DNA from: Tetracladium setigerum
Taxonomy: Eukaryota > Ascomycota > Leotiomycetes > Helotiales
Reading direction: 5' to 3'
DNA: 64,000 bases
Assembly: GCA_031472005.1 (NCBI GenBank)
Contig: PZJY01000004.1
Span: forward strand, 248,001 to 312,000
The translations under genes were made by a program, and so were the position numbers. Position 1 is the first letter of the stretch. Each line of letters begins with the position of its first letter. Below, one piece after another: positions 34,983-44,593 of the stretch. The notes below the pieces were generated by a model, which saw only the letters and a program-made list of their open reading frames with translations, did not search any database and had not been told where the DNA came from.

Positions 34983-35098
34983 TTTTTAATGGTTTTCTTC
35001 ACTTTTAAGTGTTACACTTTTGCTTTCGTTACACTTTTGCTTTCCCTAACTAGGACGGAACGGCCGACGAAAGCTTAATTACCCGAAGCTGACGATTA
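34983..35098 (-). repeat. Right inverted repeat of the nested element
   Basis: Inverted partner of 33257-33372. It ends GCTGACGATTA and is followed by CTA. Confidence 0.75.
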
Positions 35099-35250
35099 CT
35101 ATCCTTGAAACTTATGAAAAAGTCTTAGCCGAGCTTTAAGTCCTCCCGAATACATAAGAGATCGTCGTTAGCCTTGTGGCGGCTGTGGCGTGCAAATTTA
35201 TGCAAGATCCCCACACGGATCGGTACCTCAGATCGGCGAGAGACGATCTT

Positions 35251-36397
35251 AGTGGAACTGCAAGGGTGGTCTAACTATATGCAGCCTAGCTCTGGAACAC
35301 CCCACTTGATATCCCCTTAATGTTAGGCTATACTGTATTATACTCACTTTGTGGCTGCTGTGGCGCGCAAATTGTTGCAGCGCCACCACGCGGGCCGGTA
35401 CTTCTGATCGACAAAACTATCCATTTTCGGTTTGGAGAGTTGACCCCCACAAAGCCTTGGTAATTCCGTCGTAATCTCGCTTATATAATCAGCGAAGGGT
35501 TTACTGTCAGCATCAATACCAAGTCCACCTTGACATGGTTCTCTAGGACTCCGAGCGCTCTGGCTGACGCAGAACCCTTTACTGTCAGCAACAACACCAG
35601 GTCAGTGCCAACATCTATTGCTAAACCTTCTTTACGCATCCCTTGCTACAGTACATACAGTAAAACTGTGCCTATTTCTATTTGTTTGCAGAACTTCAAA
35701 GTCTAGGATGACCACTCTATCGAGTATTGTACTTAGCACGTTGGCCCAAACTACCAAGCAATGCTGACAATGGAGGACATAGCGTCGCCAACCGGTCCCA
35801 TCTTGAGTTATCTACTCCCTTCGACTAAACATCGCCAGCGACACGGACGCCGACAACGCCGACCTGAGCCATGCCCATCGTCGGTGGGCATGGTACTGCA
35901 GAGACCCTGCAGGCTCCTAAGCACTGGGAGTTCTAGTCCTGCAAGCTCAACTTCTGGCTGCATCTGTACAAGACGGCTATATACCGCGCGAATGTATGGA
36001 GACACACGGTTGGGATGTCGCGAGCTGGCGAGGCAGTGGGTGATAAAAGAAACGAAGGAGCCCTCGCCTGCTTCGGGACAGATGGTATTCTGTGACAACG
36101 AGAAGGCTACGTGGATTGTAGAGTTTTCAGACGAGATCTTATTTGCAAGATCGCTATGTGTTGGTGACAGCGATCACAACTCGTAGCAGGCAGGGCCAGG
36201 TCATACTCGATATTTACGATGTTTTCATTTGGCTCATGCGACTCTAGAAGATAGATCAAGAGTTATGTCACTCTTCATGCCTCGCTGTAGTTGCCACCTT
36301 TAAATGTAACACAACATTAGATATTCCAAGACGACCGCGACCTTAACCATTTGCCACTGCAACAACTACCCGACCACAAAACTCAAGTCCTACGGCC
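35251..36397. other. Mostly non-coding
   Basis: Contains the extra repeat at 35349-35412. A 141-codon plus frame (35761-36186) has an ATG, but its antisense frame is equally open, the composition is Arg/Ser-rich, and no motif is seen, so I do not call it a gene. The last 200 bases are the 3' flank of the exonuclease gene. Confidence 0.4.
35349..35412 (+). repeat. Direct repeat of a family-X segment
   Basis: TTTGTGGCTGCTGTGGCGCG...CCGGTACTTCTGATCG repeats, with changes, the segment at about 35172-35236 (TTGTGGCGGCTGTGGCGTG...CGGTACCTCAGATCG) 177 bases earlier. The same segment occurs inverted at about 44185-44260. Confidence 0.55.
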
Positions 36398-37087
36398 CTA
36401 ACTTCCTTGCTCCTGCTCGATATCTGCCTCAGCATTTCGATATATTTCCATGGTCGCAATAGCATCCTCTACGCTTGACACTCGACTCTGCTTGATTGGA
36501 CGACCAAGCACCTCTAGCGCCAGATTCTTGAGACTTGGGCCCTGATGCGCGCCGCGATTGGCGTATTGGAGATACCTACGACACTTTTGTGTGTCGCGGA
36601 CTGTTATGTCGAAGGTGACCGGAGTGAGCCGCAGAGCAACGCCCTGGAGCCGTAGGATGTGGGAAGGCAAATCCATTGAGATGACCTTCAGATCTTTTTG
36701 AATATCGTGGCCGACTTCAGGAAACGATAGAGCGCCGTTCTTCGGATCAATGTCGTTCCAGTCAATGCCGGAAAACTCCTCCTCGGTGTTTGTAATAGTG
36801 ATGGGCTCGGGGTAGCACACAAAAGTGTCGAAGATGGTGTCACCTTCGTAGTTGACCACAGAGACGCGGCCCAGGACCTGGCCAATGTTAGACCGCATCA
36901 TCTCGCAGTCAATGGCGATCTTCCCGGTGAGGAGGTCATTGTGTGGGCCTACTGGCATCGTGAATTTGTTTGATTTTGTATGCACCTCAACTCCTTTGTT
37001 AATCTTAGTATATAGAATCATTAATGTTCTGAGGTCTAGAAACTTCTCAATCGGAAGCGGTGAGCTGACAACCCATCTGTTGTGCAT
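36398..37087 (-). CDS. REXO4-like DEDDh exonuclease domain lacking the catalytic His
   Basis: 229 residues from ATG 37087 (the frame further up starts only with TTG). The 3'-5' RNA-exonuclease fold of the Rex4/ISG20 group is clear: KIAIDCEMM gives D60 and E62 of the first Exo motif, GHDIQKDLKVI gives H127 and D132 of the second, RDTQKCRRYL follows, then SLKNLALEVLGRPIKQ and VSSVEDAIATMEIYR. In active relatives the last motif is HSSVEDA. Here the His is Val203, with D208 kept, so the general base of the DEDDh site is missing. Related proteins process rRNA or snRNA in the nucleus; this one may be inactive or a divergent paralogue. It diverges from the HET-SET-MYND gene. Confidence 0.75.
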   Translation of the reverse strand: MHNRWVVSSPLPIEKFLDLRTLMILYTKINKGVEVHTKSNKFTMPVGPHNDLLTGKIAIDCEMMRSNIGQVLGRVSVVNYEGDTIFDTFVCYPEPITITNTEEEFSGIDWNDIDPKNGALSFPEVGHDIQKDLKVISMDLPSHILRLQGVALRLTPVTFDITVRDTQKCRRYLQYANRGAHQGPSLKNLALEVLGRPIKQSRVSSVEDAIATMEIYRNAEADIEQEQGS

Positions 37088-37303
37088 ATTGTTGGGTATC
37101 AACGCATAGGTGCAGCCAATCCTCTTTGTTGGTGGTGTTACATAGCAGGCCGGCTCGGCGCGCCAGATGCAGGCGCTGCCCGTTAGTTGGATGAATCGAC
37201 GTGGTTTATACTACTAATACCAACCACAATTAATCTCCATGATGTTTCAAATGTTTACTTCCATCAGGTCATTCCAAACCCTCATTGACACCAACGAATA
37301 GAT

Positions 37304-40300
37304 ATGGATCCAGCCTCGGGCTCTATCTTGCAACGCATTCAGTACAAGCCTCTCGACGCTTCTCGCAACGAGATTCGAGTTTTATCCTTCGAGCCTCCCT
37401 CGACAGCCGACGACTTGAGCAGTCGCCTAGATCGCATTCTGGGTCTAGGTCTTGGTCCCTTGCGCCTCACACTTGAGCACGTATCTTTGGACGACTACAA
37501 GCCAGAATATACAAAATTTCGTATCGAACACCCTGCTCAATGGAGCAGGCGTCAGATTGACGACGCCTGGAGCGAGCAGTTTGAGTTTCAATTAGGGTCA
37601 ACATCGTCAGACGTGCCCCGCACCATTGCAAGGTTCACATGGGGCGACTATACAGCAATCAGTTACATGTGGGGAAGCCCAGAAGATGCGAAGACAATCA
37701 CTATTAACGGGATGCCCGTTACCGTTAGGAAGAACCTGGCTGCTGCTTTGGACTGTTGCATTAATCAGGAGGACATCAATGAGCGCAATGCTCACGTCCT
37801 AAGGATAAGAGATATCTTCAGCCAGTCGCTAGCAGTAACGGTATGGCTCGGAGAAGATGAAATGTGTGGAACAGGCCTGGACTCGTGGGTTGAGACTTCC
37901 TTTGATAAACTTCGCCTTTGCAACACAATTTTGGAGGCCCACGGCAAGCAAACATTAGAAGCAGCTTTGGGGATCGACGTGAAGGCATGGGAATCCGATC
38001 ATGACTATGAAGAGCTAGAGGGCTTACCATTATCACGGGATGTCTTGTATTTTGACAACGAGTGGTGGGTCGACTCAGATGACGAGGATAATTTTGGACC
38101 CTCACATTTTCGCGATCTTGTCGTTATGGCACTCTTTCAGCTCTGTGGGAATCCGTACTGGACTCGCCTGTGGATAATTCAGGAACTAGCCGTCAGCCCG
38201 ATCCGTTCGACGCTCGGCTGGGGTCATTCCAGCGTGCCCCTTCGAGTAGTTCTAACGCTTGCGGAGATCTCTTACAACAAAATTTTCGACGGCAGCATCT
38301 TAGATTCTCGCGCGGTAACCAGAATTTCACCTTGTCTGCAACTACTGAACTCCATTGGACAGTGGCAGAAGTCGGGGGTCTTGTCTGATAAGGAAGACGG
38401 GTTGAAGGGCACGGCAGTGGACGACTTACGTCGCTTGGCAGGATCTGCACAGTCCACTCTCCCCCACGACAAAATATTCGGATTACTCGGCCTGTTGCCT
38501 CAAGCCATATCTAGCAAGATCACGATTGACTATAAACGGGACGAAACAGAACTTTCGTCCGAGTTCACCGCGGCAATTTTCATTCCAAATGAGAAGAGTG
38601 GGACCTTTGAGGGAGCAGGAGGAGTAAAGGTACAGAGCACAACTGTTGATACCATATACGCCTTGCAGGATGTGCCAGGGAGAGGGAAAGGTCTCGTTGC
38701 AAGGGAGAAGATCTCCAAGGGCACGCGAATTCTTTCTGAAGAGGCCGTTGTTACGGTCAGAGAATCGGTCGGCAGCGAGCGGCTTCAAACATCCATCTGC
38801 CAGCAAGTTGAAGCCCTTAGCGAAGACCAGCGGCGAGACTTCCTATCCATGCACAACATTCACCCATATAGGAATACTGCTGAGCAGTATCTCGGGATCA
38901 TTCGAACAAATTCCCTACCTGCTGAAGCCGTCGAAGATAAATGTGCAATTTTCCCAAAAGCATGCCGTATCAACCACGCTTGCGATAATAACGCACAGAA
39001 GAGCTGGAACGAGAAGATCAAACGACACACAGTGCATGCTTTAAGAGACATTAAGAAAGGCGAAGAAATCACGATAACCTACTTAAGCCCTCTCAAGAAC
39101 CGCAAAGCCCGGCAGCAGGCTCTTCAGGAAAGCTTCAGCTTTACATGTTTGTGCCCCCTCTGCTCCTTACCGCCAGAGCAGAGCCAGAAAAGCGACAGGA
39201 GATTGGAGGAGATTCACCGCTTAGACGGTGTCATTGACCAGCTCGGCACAGAGGGGATTTTGGTATCCCCACTCCGGACCCTCCGCTATTTTGATCAACA
39301 GATACGTCTCTATAACGAGCAAGGACGAGAGGACGTTGGTTTTGCGCAAGCCCTTGTCAATGCCGCTCAGCTCGTCATCGCCAATAGCGACTTGGCAAGA
39401 GGACGCATCTTTGCGGAGAAGGCGTCGTCTGTTTGGAAGACGACCCTTGGCGGTGACAGCACGCAAGCTATGAAGCACAGAGCTCTGGCAGAGGACCCCT
39501 CGAAGTACAAGCTATACGGAGTCTCAACGAAGTGGAAGACGAATGTGGATGAAGCCCCGCAAGGACTTGAACCGAACGACTTCGAAGACTGGCTTTGGAG
39601 GAGGGAGAAGCCAAAAGCTCCAGGACAGCTAGCGAATTTGCGGAACCATGCGACATTCCCCGGGTTCATTGACCTCCCAGACGAGAACGACGTCAATCTG
39701 GACTTCTATGAGAGCAGTGACATGGCTACTTACCGACCGCGACGCCATTGGTGCTTTCTGGGTGAGATTATGGATTTCACTACACTCCATCATCTAGAGA
39801 TAGAGACTAAGGATGTTGATGGCGGGGAAATTCCACTGCACTTCTATACAGATGGCCGAGGCAGTGAATTAGCACCTGCTCAGGTTCGAAACGGGTACAC
39901 AATCGCAATTCTATACGCAAAACGTCACGTGTTTACCTTTGGGGCTCCGGGTATTCGCCATGAGGATCCCCGAATGATCAAGGTATTGTAAAATTGCTAA
40001 TGTATAGCTTGATCTATGTTCGCTGACCGAATGTGTCATCGTGTAGGTCTTTCCACTGTCACTAGATAAGTTGCTAGCATTGAACGACCAGATCCAACAG
40101 TTTTCAGCAGAGCTTGGTGGTATCAGAACATGTCACGGGTGCGGTAAGAAGGCAGCATCTCTGCAGCGATGCGGCAAGTGCTCGGCTTTCTGGTATTGCA
40201 ACAGGGTAAGAGTGCCATTGACTTCTTCTCTTTATGTTGACTCTGATACTAACATGGTGTGATAAGGCCTGCCAAGTAGCTGGCTGGAATGAGAAAGGCC

Positions 40301-40356
40301 ACAAGGCTGATTGCAAGCTCCTCAAGGATCCTGATTTGCGGGATTGTTCTTTCTAA
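37304..40356 (+). CDS. HET-SET-MYND fusion protein
   Basis: Three exons, 37304-39982, 40047-40205 and 40267-40356, with clean GTATTG/GTAAGA donors and GTAG/ATAAG acceptors, give 975 residues. HET domain: YTAISYMWGSPEDAKTI (about 116), CINQEDINER (about 153), YWTRLWIIQELAVS (about 285). SET domain from about 447: GRGKGLVAREKISKGTRIL, RINHACDNNA (about 556), GEEITITYLSP (about 586), post-SET CLCPLCS (about 616). C-terminal part from about 725, starting EDPSKYKLYGVSTKWK and ending in a MYND zinc finger at 921-961 (CHGCGKKAASLQRCGKCS...YCNRACQ...HKADC). HET proteins mediate heterokaryon incompatibility, while SET and MYND point to lysine methylation. The HET domain lacks the usual WIDAL before CINQ. 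After residue 970, the next frame continues the expected ending (FLKWDEFDDHIRFP), so one G appears lost at about 40340. Confidence 0.8.
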
Positions 40357-40806
40357 AATGGGACGAATTTGATGACCATATTCGATTTCCTCTGCACGCT
40401 ACAGCTCATGTTTACGTACCGTAATTCTAAATATGATATTATATAAGCACCTCCTTTGCTAAATAAGATGCTTGGCGTGCTATGTACCTCCTCCCACTTA
40501 ATCCGGATAAATGCCGCATAAAGGTTGCTTCATGTGTTTGTGTTCAATACGTCATAATACCTGGGTAAATCGTCCAATTACAGAATTATTTTCTCGGCCT
40601 GTGGCTAGTACTAGACCCACGTGATAAAGCTTTGTAAGCGACCAGGAGAGACTGCATTTTACCCGCACCCACCATTGCAATCCCTGCCTCCATACCAGCT
40701 ATCATTAAATGCGAAGTATGTCGAGTTGATAGTGGGCATTTTATGCTCGAACGACGGCGGCGTCTTCAACAGAGTCGCAAGATGGGCCTCTAGTCTATTT
40801 CTCGTC
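40357..40806. other. Intergenic
   Basis: The first 45 bases encode, out of frame, the usual end of the MYND protein. The remainder is spacer. The open frame before 40807 has no ATG. Confidence 0.45.
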
Positions 40807-41277
40807 ATGGCACTCGTCCCACAGTATCTAAGAGCAGATGAAGAAGCGCAGATCCATCGGCAGTTCCAAGGGGACACATGGCGCCGCAACAATCAGATCC
40901 TGTGGAGCGGCATCCTGCTTGATGAAGCTCAGCGCTGGGCGGATGAACATGAGATGCAGACACTGACTACAGCAATGGGTCCTTTGATGGACCTGTCGCA
41001 TCCGCTATGCTTACGGAATCAAAAATCGAGCAACGCATGGAGCAAGTATGTGAAAGGAGCTTCGGCTCTCTTCGCATGGTACATCTCGAGAGGCGAAAGG
41101 GTTACAGTATTGTCACCACCTCCTCCTCCAGAAAGATTCCACCCATCTGGCCAAACCAACTACCAAGTAATAGAGGAGCCAATTGTGAAGGGGATATTAG
41201 GGACAAGTGCGGTATCCCGAATTGAAATGGTCCATCCAGCCGTAAAAGGGGCCGAGAATATCTCCTACCAGATATAA
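40807..41277 (+). CDS. Conserved fungal hypothetical protein, 3' end interrupted
   Basis: 156 codons from ATG 40807. The motifs EAQIHRQFQGDTWRRNNQ, LLDEAQRWADEHEMQTLTTAMG, KYVKGASALFAWYISRGE, VTVLSPPPPPERFHPSG and IEMVHPAVKGAENISYQI are ones I associate with a widespread uncharacterised ascomycete family. The frame ends with TAA at 41275-41277, exactly where relatives continue past YQI with Trp. The same frame then runs on without a stop through DDTTNWTTRFGELN into a Lys/Arg-rich stretch to 41652, so the stop probably interrupts a longer protein. Two G-to-A changes from TGG would give TAA. No known function. Confidence 0.55.
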   Translation: MALVPQYLRADEEAQIHRQFQGDTWRRNNQILWSGILLDEAQRWADEHEMQTLTTAMGPLMDLSHPLCLRNQKSSNAWSKYVKGASALFAWYISRGERVTVLSPPPPPERFHPSGQTNYQVIEEPIVKGILGTSAVSRIEMVHPAVKGAENISYQI

Positions 41278-41652
41278 CCAGCGGATGATACTACTAATTG
41301 GACGACAAGATTTGGAGAGCTGAATGTGCAGAAACGACGCTGGAGAATGGTGAAAACGGTGAAGGCTCTTTCAGATAAATTAGAAGGCATGGGGATTGCC
41401 AAGGAGGTGGAGGAGAAGAGGAAGGCGAAAAAGGAGAAGGGGAAGGCGAAAAAGGCGAAGAAGAAGGCGAGGAATGCGAAGGAGGATAGGCAAAAGAGGA
41501 GAACTCGAAGAAGGAGAATGCAAAAGAAAAGGCGAAGGCGAAGGCGAAGGAGAAGAAGAAGACGAGGAAGGCGAAGAATGAGAGGAAGAAAGCGAGGAAG
41601 GCGAAGAAAGAGAAAAGAAAGCGAAGAAGTTGGAGAAGGAGAAGGCCAGTAA
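41278..41652 (+). repeat. Purine-rich GCGAAG/AAG simple repeat, open in frame with the preceding gene
   Basis: From about 41395 almost every plus-strand base is A or G (GAAGGCGAAAAAGG, then AGGCGAAGGCGAAGG repeats). It encodes a polybasic run, including a stretch of a dozen Arg, in the same frame as the 40807-41277 gene. It may be that protein's natural basic tail expanded by slippage. The matching minus-strand Ser/Pro frame (41380-41778) is an artefact of composition. Confidence 0.6.
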
Positions 41653-41891
41653 CCAGGGAAGATCTGAATTAACCACCTGAGATGGGCAAAACGCGACGAC
41701 GACCGATGGCTGGTCTAGAGAATTGACCTCTGCAAAACAAGATTGAAGTCTGCACGCGACATCTTTTAGCCAATTCAAGTCTTTGCTTTTTGGGACTTAT
41801 ATATAATACATTTTGCCCACTCGACTCCTGGAAACCTGTAATAGACTGCTTAATGCAGAGGTATAAAGAGGTGAGAGCAATACTAACTTAC

Positions 41892-43732
41892 TGTACTTCC
41901 AAGCATGTGCTTTAGCATATCGCATGCCTCATCTTTCTCTTCGTCTATATAGTCCGAGGAGATCTAGTGATTGAGGACAGCAAGATAGATTTCATTGAGG
42001 TGCTTCTCTGGTGCAGTAACAGCGCTGCTGCTAGCCTTGAGAATTATCTCGAGTCTCTTGCGTGCAAATCGCCTCCCCTCACGGATGAACCGACATATCG
42101 TTGACGCCCAGATAAAGAGGCCGCTAGCATATAGAACCAGCTGTCTCAGAACTTCTTCGCCGGGCCAGTCAGCTCCAAGAGTCTATTCCTGCCCAATTCC
42201 CCCGGGATTGTATTCTAGGAATAGAGAGATATCATAACCAACAATCAATGATTGTATGTTATGAAGCACAAAGTCTTGGTGTTCGGCTTGTGGGAGAGGG
42301 GTGCGTGTCCCGTGTCGGATGGGAATTTCAGGCCTGCTCGTCAAAAAGACTCGGAGTTGTACTCTCCTTAACAATCGTGCTTCAGCTAGAAGCTGCAGAA
42401 TTATGCGAATATGATCTTCGTTGTCACATTCATCGAGAGCATCGATTATGAGAATGCAACAGAGTTGGCTATTATAGCTGTCTAGCATCAATAGGGGCCG
42501 GAGGATAAGCTGATGCCACTGATCGCTGAGGGATTGGCTCGCAATGTCCTCGTTCTTGGAGATAGCATCTGAGATATAATGCTTGAGAGATGGTACATGA
42601 TTTGATAGTTGCACAGCAAGACTTGTGAAGAACTTGCCAGCATAGCTCACATCTTGTATCCCCCCCGAGAGGAAGAAGCTGGCGACAAGATTTCCTTGCT
42701 CAGAGTATCTACGAGCAATCGTGCTCGCAATCGTCGATTTCCCTGTGCCCGCTAAGCCATTCAGCCAGAAGATACACGGCTTATCGTGTCCATCACACCA
42801 GTCATATATCTCTTGTAGAAGGTCGACGCGGGTATCAGGGAGGCAGGTGGATTCGTGTTGGCGGTTGTATGAGTTAAGGGCGCCTCATCAGCATACGGTA
42901 GGTGACGAAGTAGGTCTTTCTCAGAGCCTGAACTGCTAGTTAGCGCTAATCTAACAGATGTGTTAGGCATCAGTCTTAGGAATAGGACTTACTTTTCAAA
43001 GGTCTATTGATTGCGTCTCGGAGCCGCCGAAACGCCTTGTTTTCTCCTTCGCCATGAAGAAGGGGCATTTGGATATCGAAAATGCTAAATAGCGAATATG
43101 CCTTGTCTTCCCCGCGTGTGGTTTGTCGACTTTTTGCCCACGAAAATCGTGTATCGACGACGAATTGGGAGAGGGGTATTCTCGAGGCGCCATGGCAGGG
43201 ATTCCCGTAATCTCGTGGATATGTTGCTCAAGCGTTCCTTATTACCTAGTCCGTTGCCTTCCCGGGAGAAGAATTCAACTGATCTTGGAGCAAGGAGTTT
43301 TTGTAAGGTCCAGCCTCGTGTGAACCATTTGCTTGCTCGGAAAGCAGATTCCCATGTACACTCGGCAGACGCATCACTTGCTTTCCGATCCCCTGTCGAA
43401 ACATCTGATAGATAGACGTAGCATCTGGTCGCTTTCTGGTACCAGCGAAACATCGAGTTGATAGCTTCTAAGAGCTCAGCGTTGCTCGATTTGTCGACGC
43501 AGCATGTGTCGACCCAAAAGTATTTCAAGCCATCACGCCTATTCTGTTCTCCGCAGAACTGTATCTTGCCATAGCCGCCAGCTTTACTCTTGCTCGTACC
43601 ATCTATCAGGTCCTTGAAGGTAACCTCGTCCGTTCTCCACCTGTGTGAAAGTATAGCATAATTGGGTATGGCGCTTTCAAAGAACTCGGTCAGGCTGAGA
43701 TTACCATCGTCGTCAGACAGTAGCAGACGTAT
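41892..43732 (-). pseudogene. HET-NACHT (HET-E/HET-D-like) NLR, decayed
   Basis: The HET domain starts RLLLSDDDGNLSLTEFF, preceded by ATA at 43732-43730 where the family has its ATG. It continues IPNYAILSHRW, YFWVDTCCVDKSSNAEL, AINSMFRWYQKATRCYVYLSD, WFTRGWTLQKLLAPRSVEFF, and in other frames HIHEITGIPAMA, then PLSQFVVDTRFSWAK and EDKAYSLFSIFDIQMPLLHGEGENKAFRRL. An intron with a GTAAGT donor follows. The NACHT domain has CIFWLNGLAGTGKSTIA (Walker A, about 42755) and LIIDALDECDNED (Walker B), with a short winged-helix part to about 41892. There are one-base losses at about 43242, 43188 and 42875, and TAG codons at 42183-42185 and about 41967. The C-terminal repeat domain is missing. Confidence 0.85.
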
Positions 43733-44174
43733 TATTCGACAGTTTGGAGGGTCGCAGTAGGGGAGGGTTCCGGGTAGTTGTTAGGTCGTCGTATCAATAT
43801 AGATGCGGAGTGGAGTTGGAGAAAACGTCGTGTTGAGGCTGGCGGACTCGGTTGAAGGGCAGCCTCGCGGTAATGCCATCGTCGAACATGGCTGGACGCA
43901 CGCAAGACCGGCCAGTTACGAAACCTCGAATTTTAGAAGCCATAGGGATAGGATAATCGAAACCGCTTTCGATTGATTTGATCTTGTCGCTGAAAAGGAG
44001 GCTGAAGTATTTGGAGAATAAATGGTAGAAACAGAAACCTAGGGATCATTTCATTTACCTTCAAACTTCGAGTTCGAATCTTTAGCCTCGAATTTTAGGC
44101 AATAATTTAATCAGGCAACAGCTCCGTTGTTTTCGGTCAGTGATTACATAAACATAGCACGCGCGGTGCGTGCC
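43733..44174. other. Intergenic
   Basis: Former promoter side of the HET-NACHT remnant. CCTCGAATTTTAG occurs twice (about 43923 and 44086). No gene was seen. Confidence 0.4.
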
Positions 44175-44591
44175 AAGATCGTCACTTGCTTCGATCCGAG
44201 GTACCGACCCACATGGCGATCTTGCATGAATCTGCACGCTACAGCCGCCACAACGCTCTTAACGATCTCCCGCAGAGTGGGGAGACTGAAAGACCCGGCT
44301 AAAACCTTTTTATATGTTTTAGAAATAATGTAAACTTAGTGGTGTAGCTGTGGTAGAGGGAGTCTGTTACGATATAATAGGAGACTCTTTGCTAATTAAA
44401 CGCGGGGTAATAACGCGAACGTAAATTTTTTCAGTTAGAGGCATTTATAGTGTTCGGGAGTGGCTCTAGAATCTAACTTGAAAGAAAATCTAAGAGATAT
44501 TAGGGTGTGTACCGATCTTACGATGTTTAAAGCTAAAGTACCTGTTAAATTTTCTGGCACGTAGGGTTTTCCGCTACGCAGGGATGGACGT
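44175..44591. mobile_element. Family X copy c, truncated
   Basis: The right end (GCTACGCAGGGATGGACGT, then TA at 44592-44593) matches the ends at 22267 and, inverted, 32998. Internal similarity to copy b runs back through ACGTAAATTTTTTCAGTTAG, TAGCTGTGGTAGAGGGAGTC and the GTAGCGTGCAGATTCATGC segment (reverse strand) to about 44175. The left half of the element is absent. Confidence 0.6.
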
Positions 44592-44593
44592 TA

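Larger units (their letters stand above)
33257..35098. mobile_element. Nested 1842-bp element with about 115-bp inverted repeats
   Basis: It starts TAATCGTCAGCTTCGGG and ends with the exact inverse. The inverted repeats run about 115 bases inward and include two copies of AAGCAAAAGTGTAAC in each end. The triplet CTA lies immediately outside both ends (33254-33256 and 35099-35101), an apparent 3-bp target duplication. Homologous family-X sequence continues directly from one side to the other, which shows this is an insertion. The minus strand carries remains of one long protein frame with many TAA/TAG codons, ending in the 33562-33906 frame. The superfamily is not identified. Confidence 0.7.
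32998..35250. mobile_element. Family X copy b, split by a nested element
   Basis: The left part (32998-33256) begins ACGTCCATCCCTGCG next to a TA and is the reverse complement of the right end of the copy at 44.6 kb. Similarity continues through CACTCCCGGACAC, CACGTTCGCG and ACCACAGCTGCACTA. The homology resumes after the nested element at 35099 (CTTATGAAAAAGTCTTAGCC, then TGTGGCGGCTGT and TCGGTACCTC) and fades at about 35250. Its far end is not found, so the copy is truncated. Confidence 0.6.

Noticed and set aside
35761..36186. 141-codon plus-strand frame with an ATG
   Set aside because: Arg/Ser-rich, no motif, and the opposite strand is equally open, so support for a gene is too weak.
41380..41778. 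132-codon Ser/Pro-rich minus-strand frame
   Set aside because: It is the antisense of the purine-rich repeat, and its composition alone explains the open frame.
44060..44090. GTTCGAATC-like T-arm, possible tRNA
   Set aside because: No acceptor stem, D arm or anticodon stem can be paired around it. No other tRNA signature was found in the window.
32998..44591. Inverted matching ends 11.6 kb apart, as if one giant element enclosed the HET-SET-MYND and HET-NACHT genes
   Set aside because: The similarity extends several hundred bases inward on both sides with the same internal order, which is what two truncated copies of one family in opposite orientation give. No cargo-element recombinase was seen between them.
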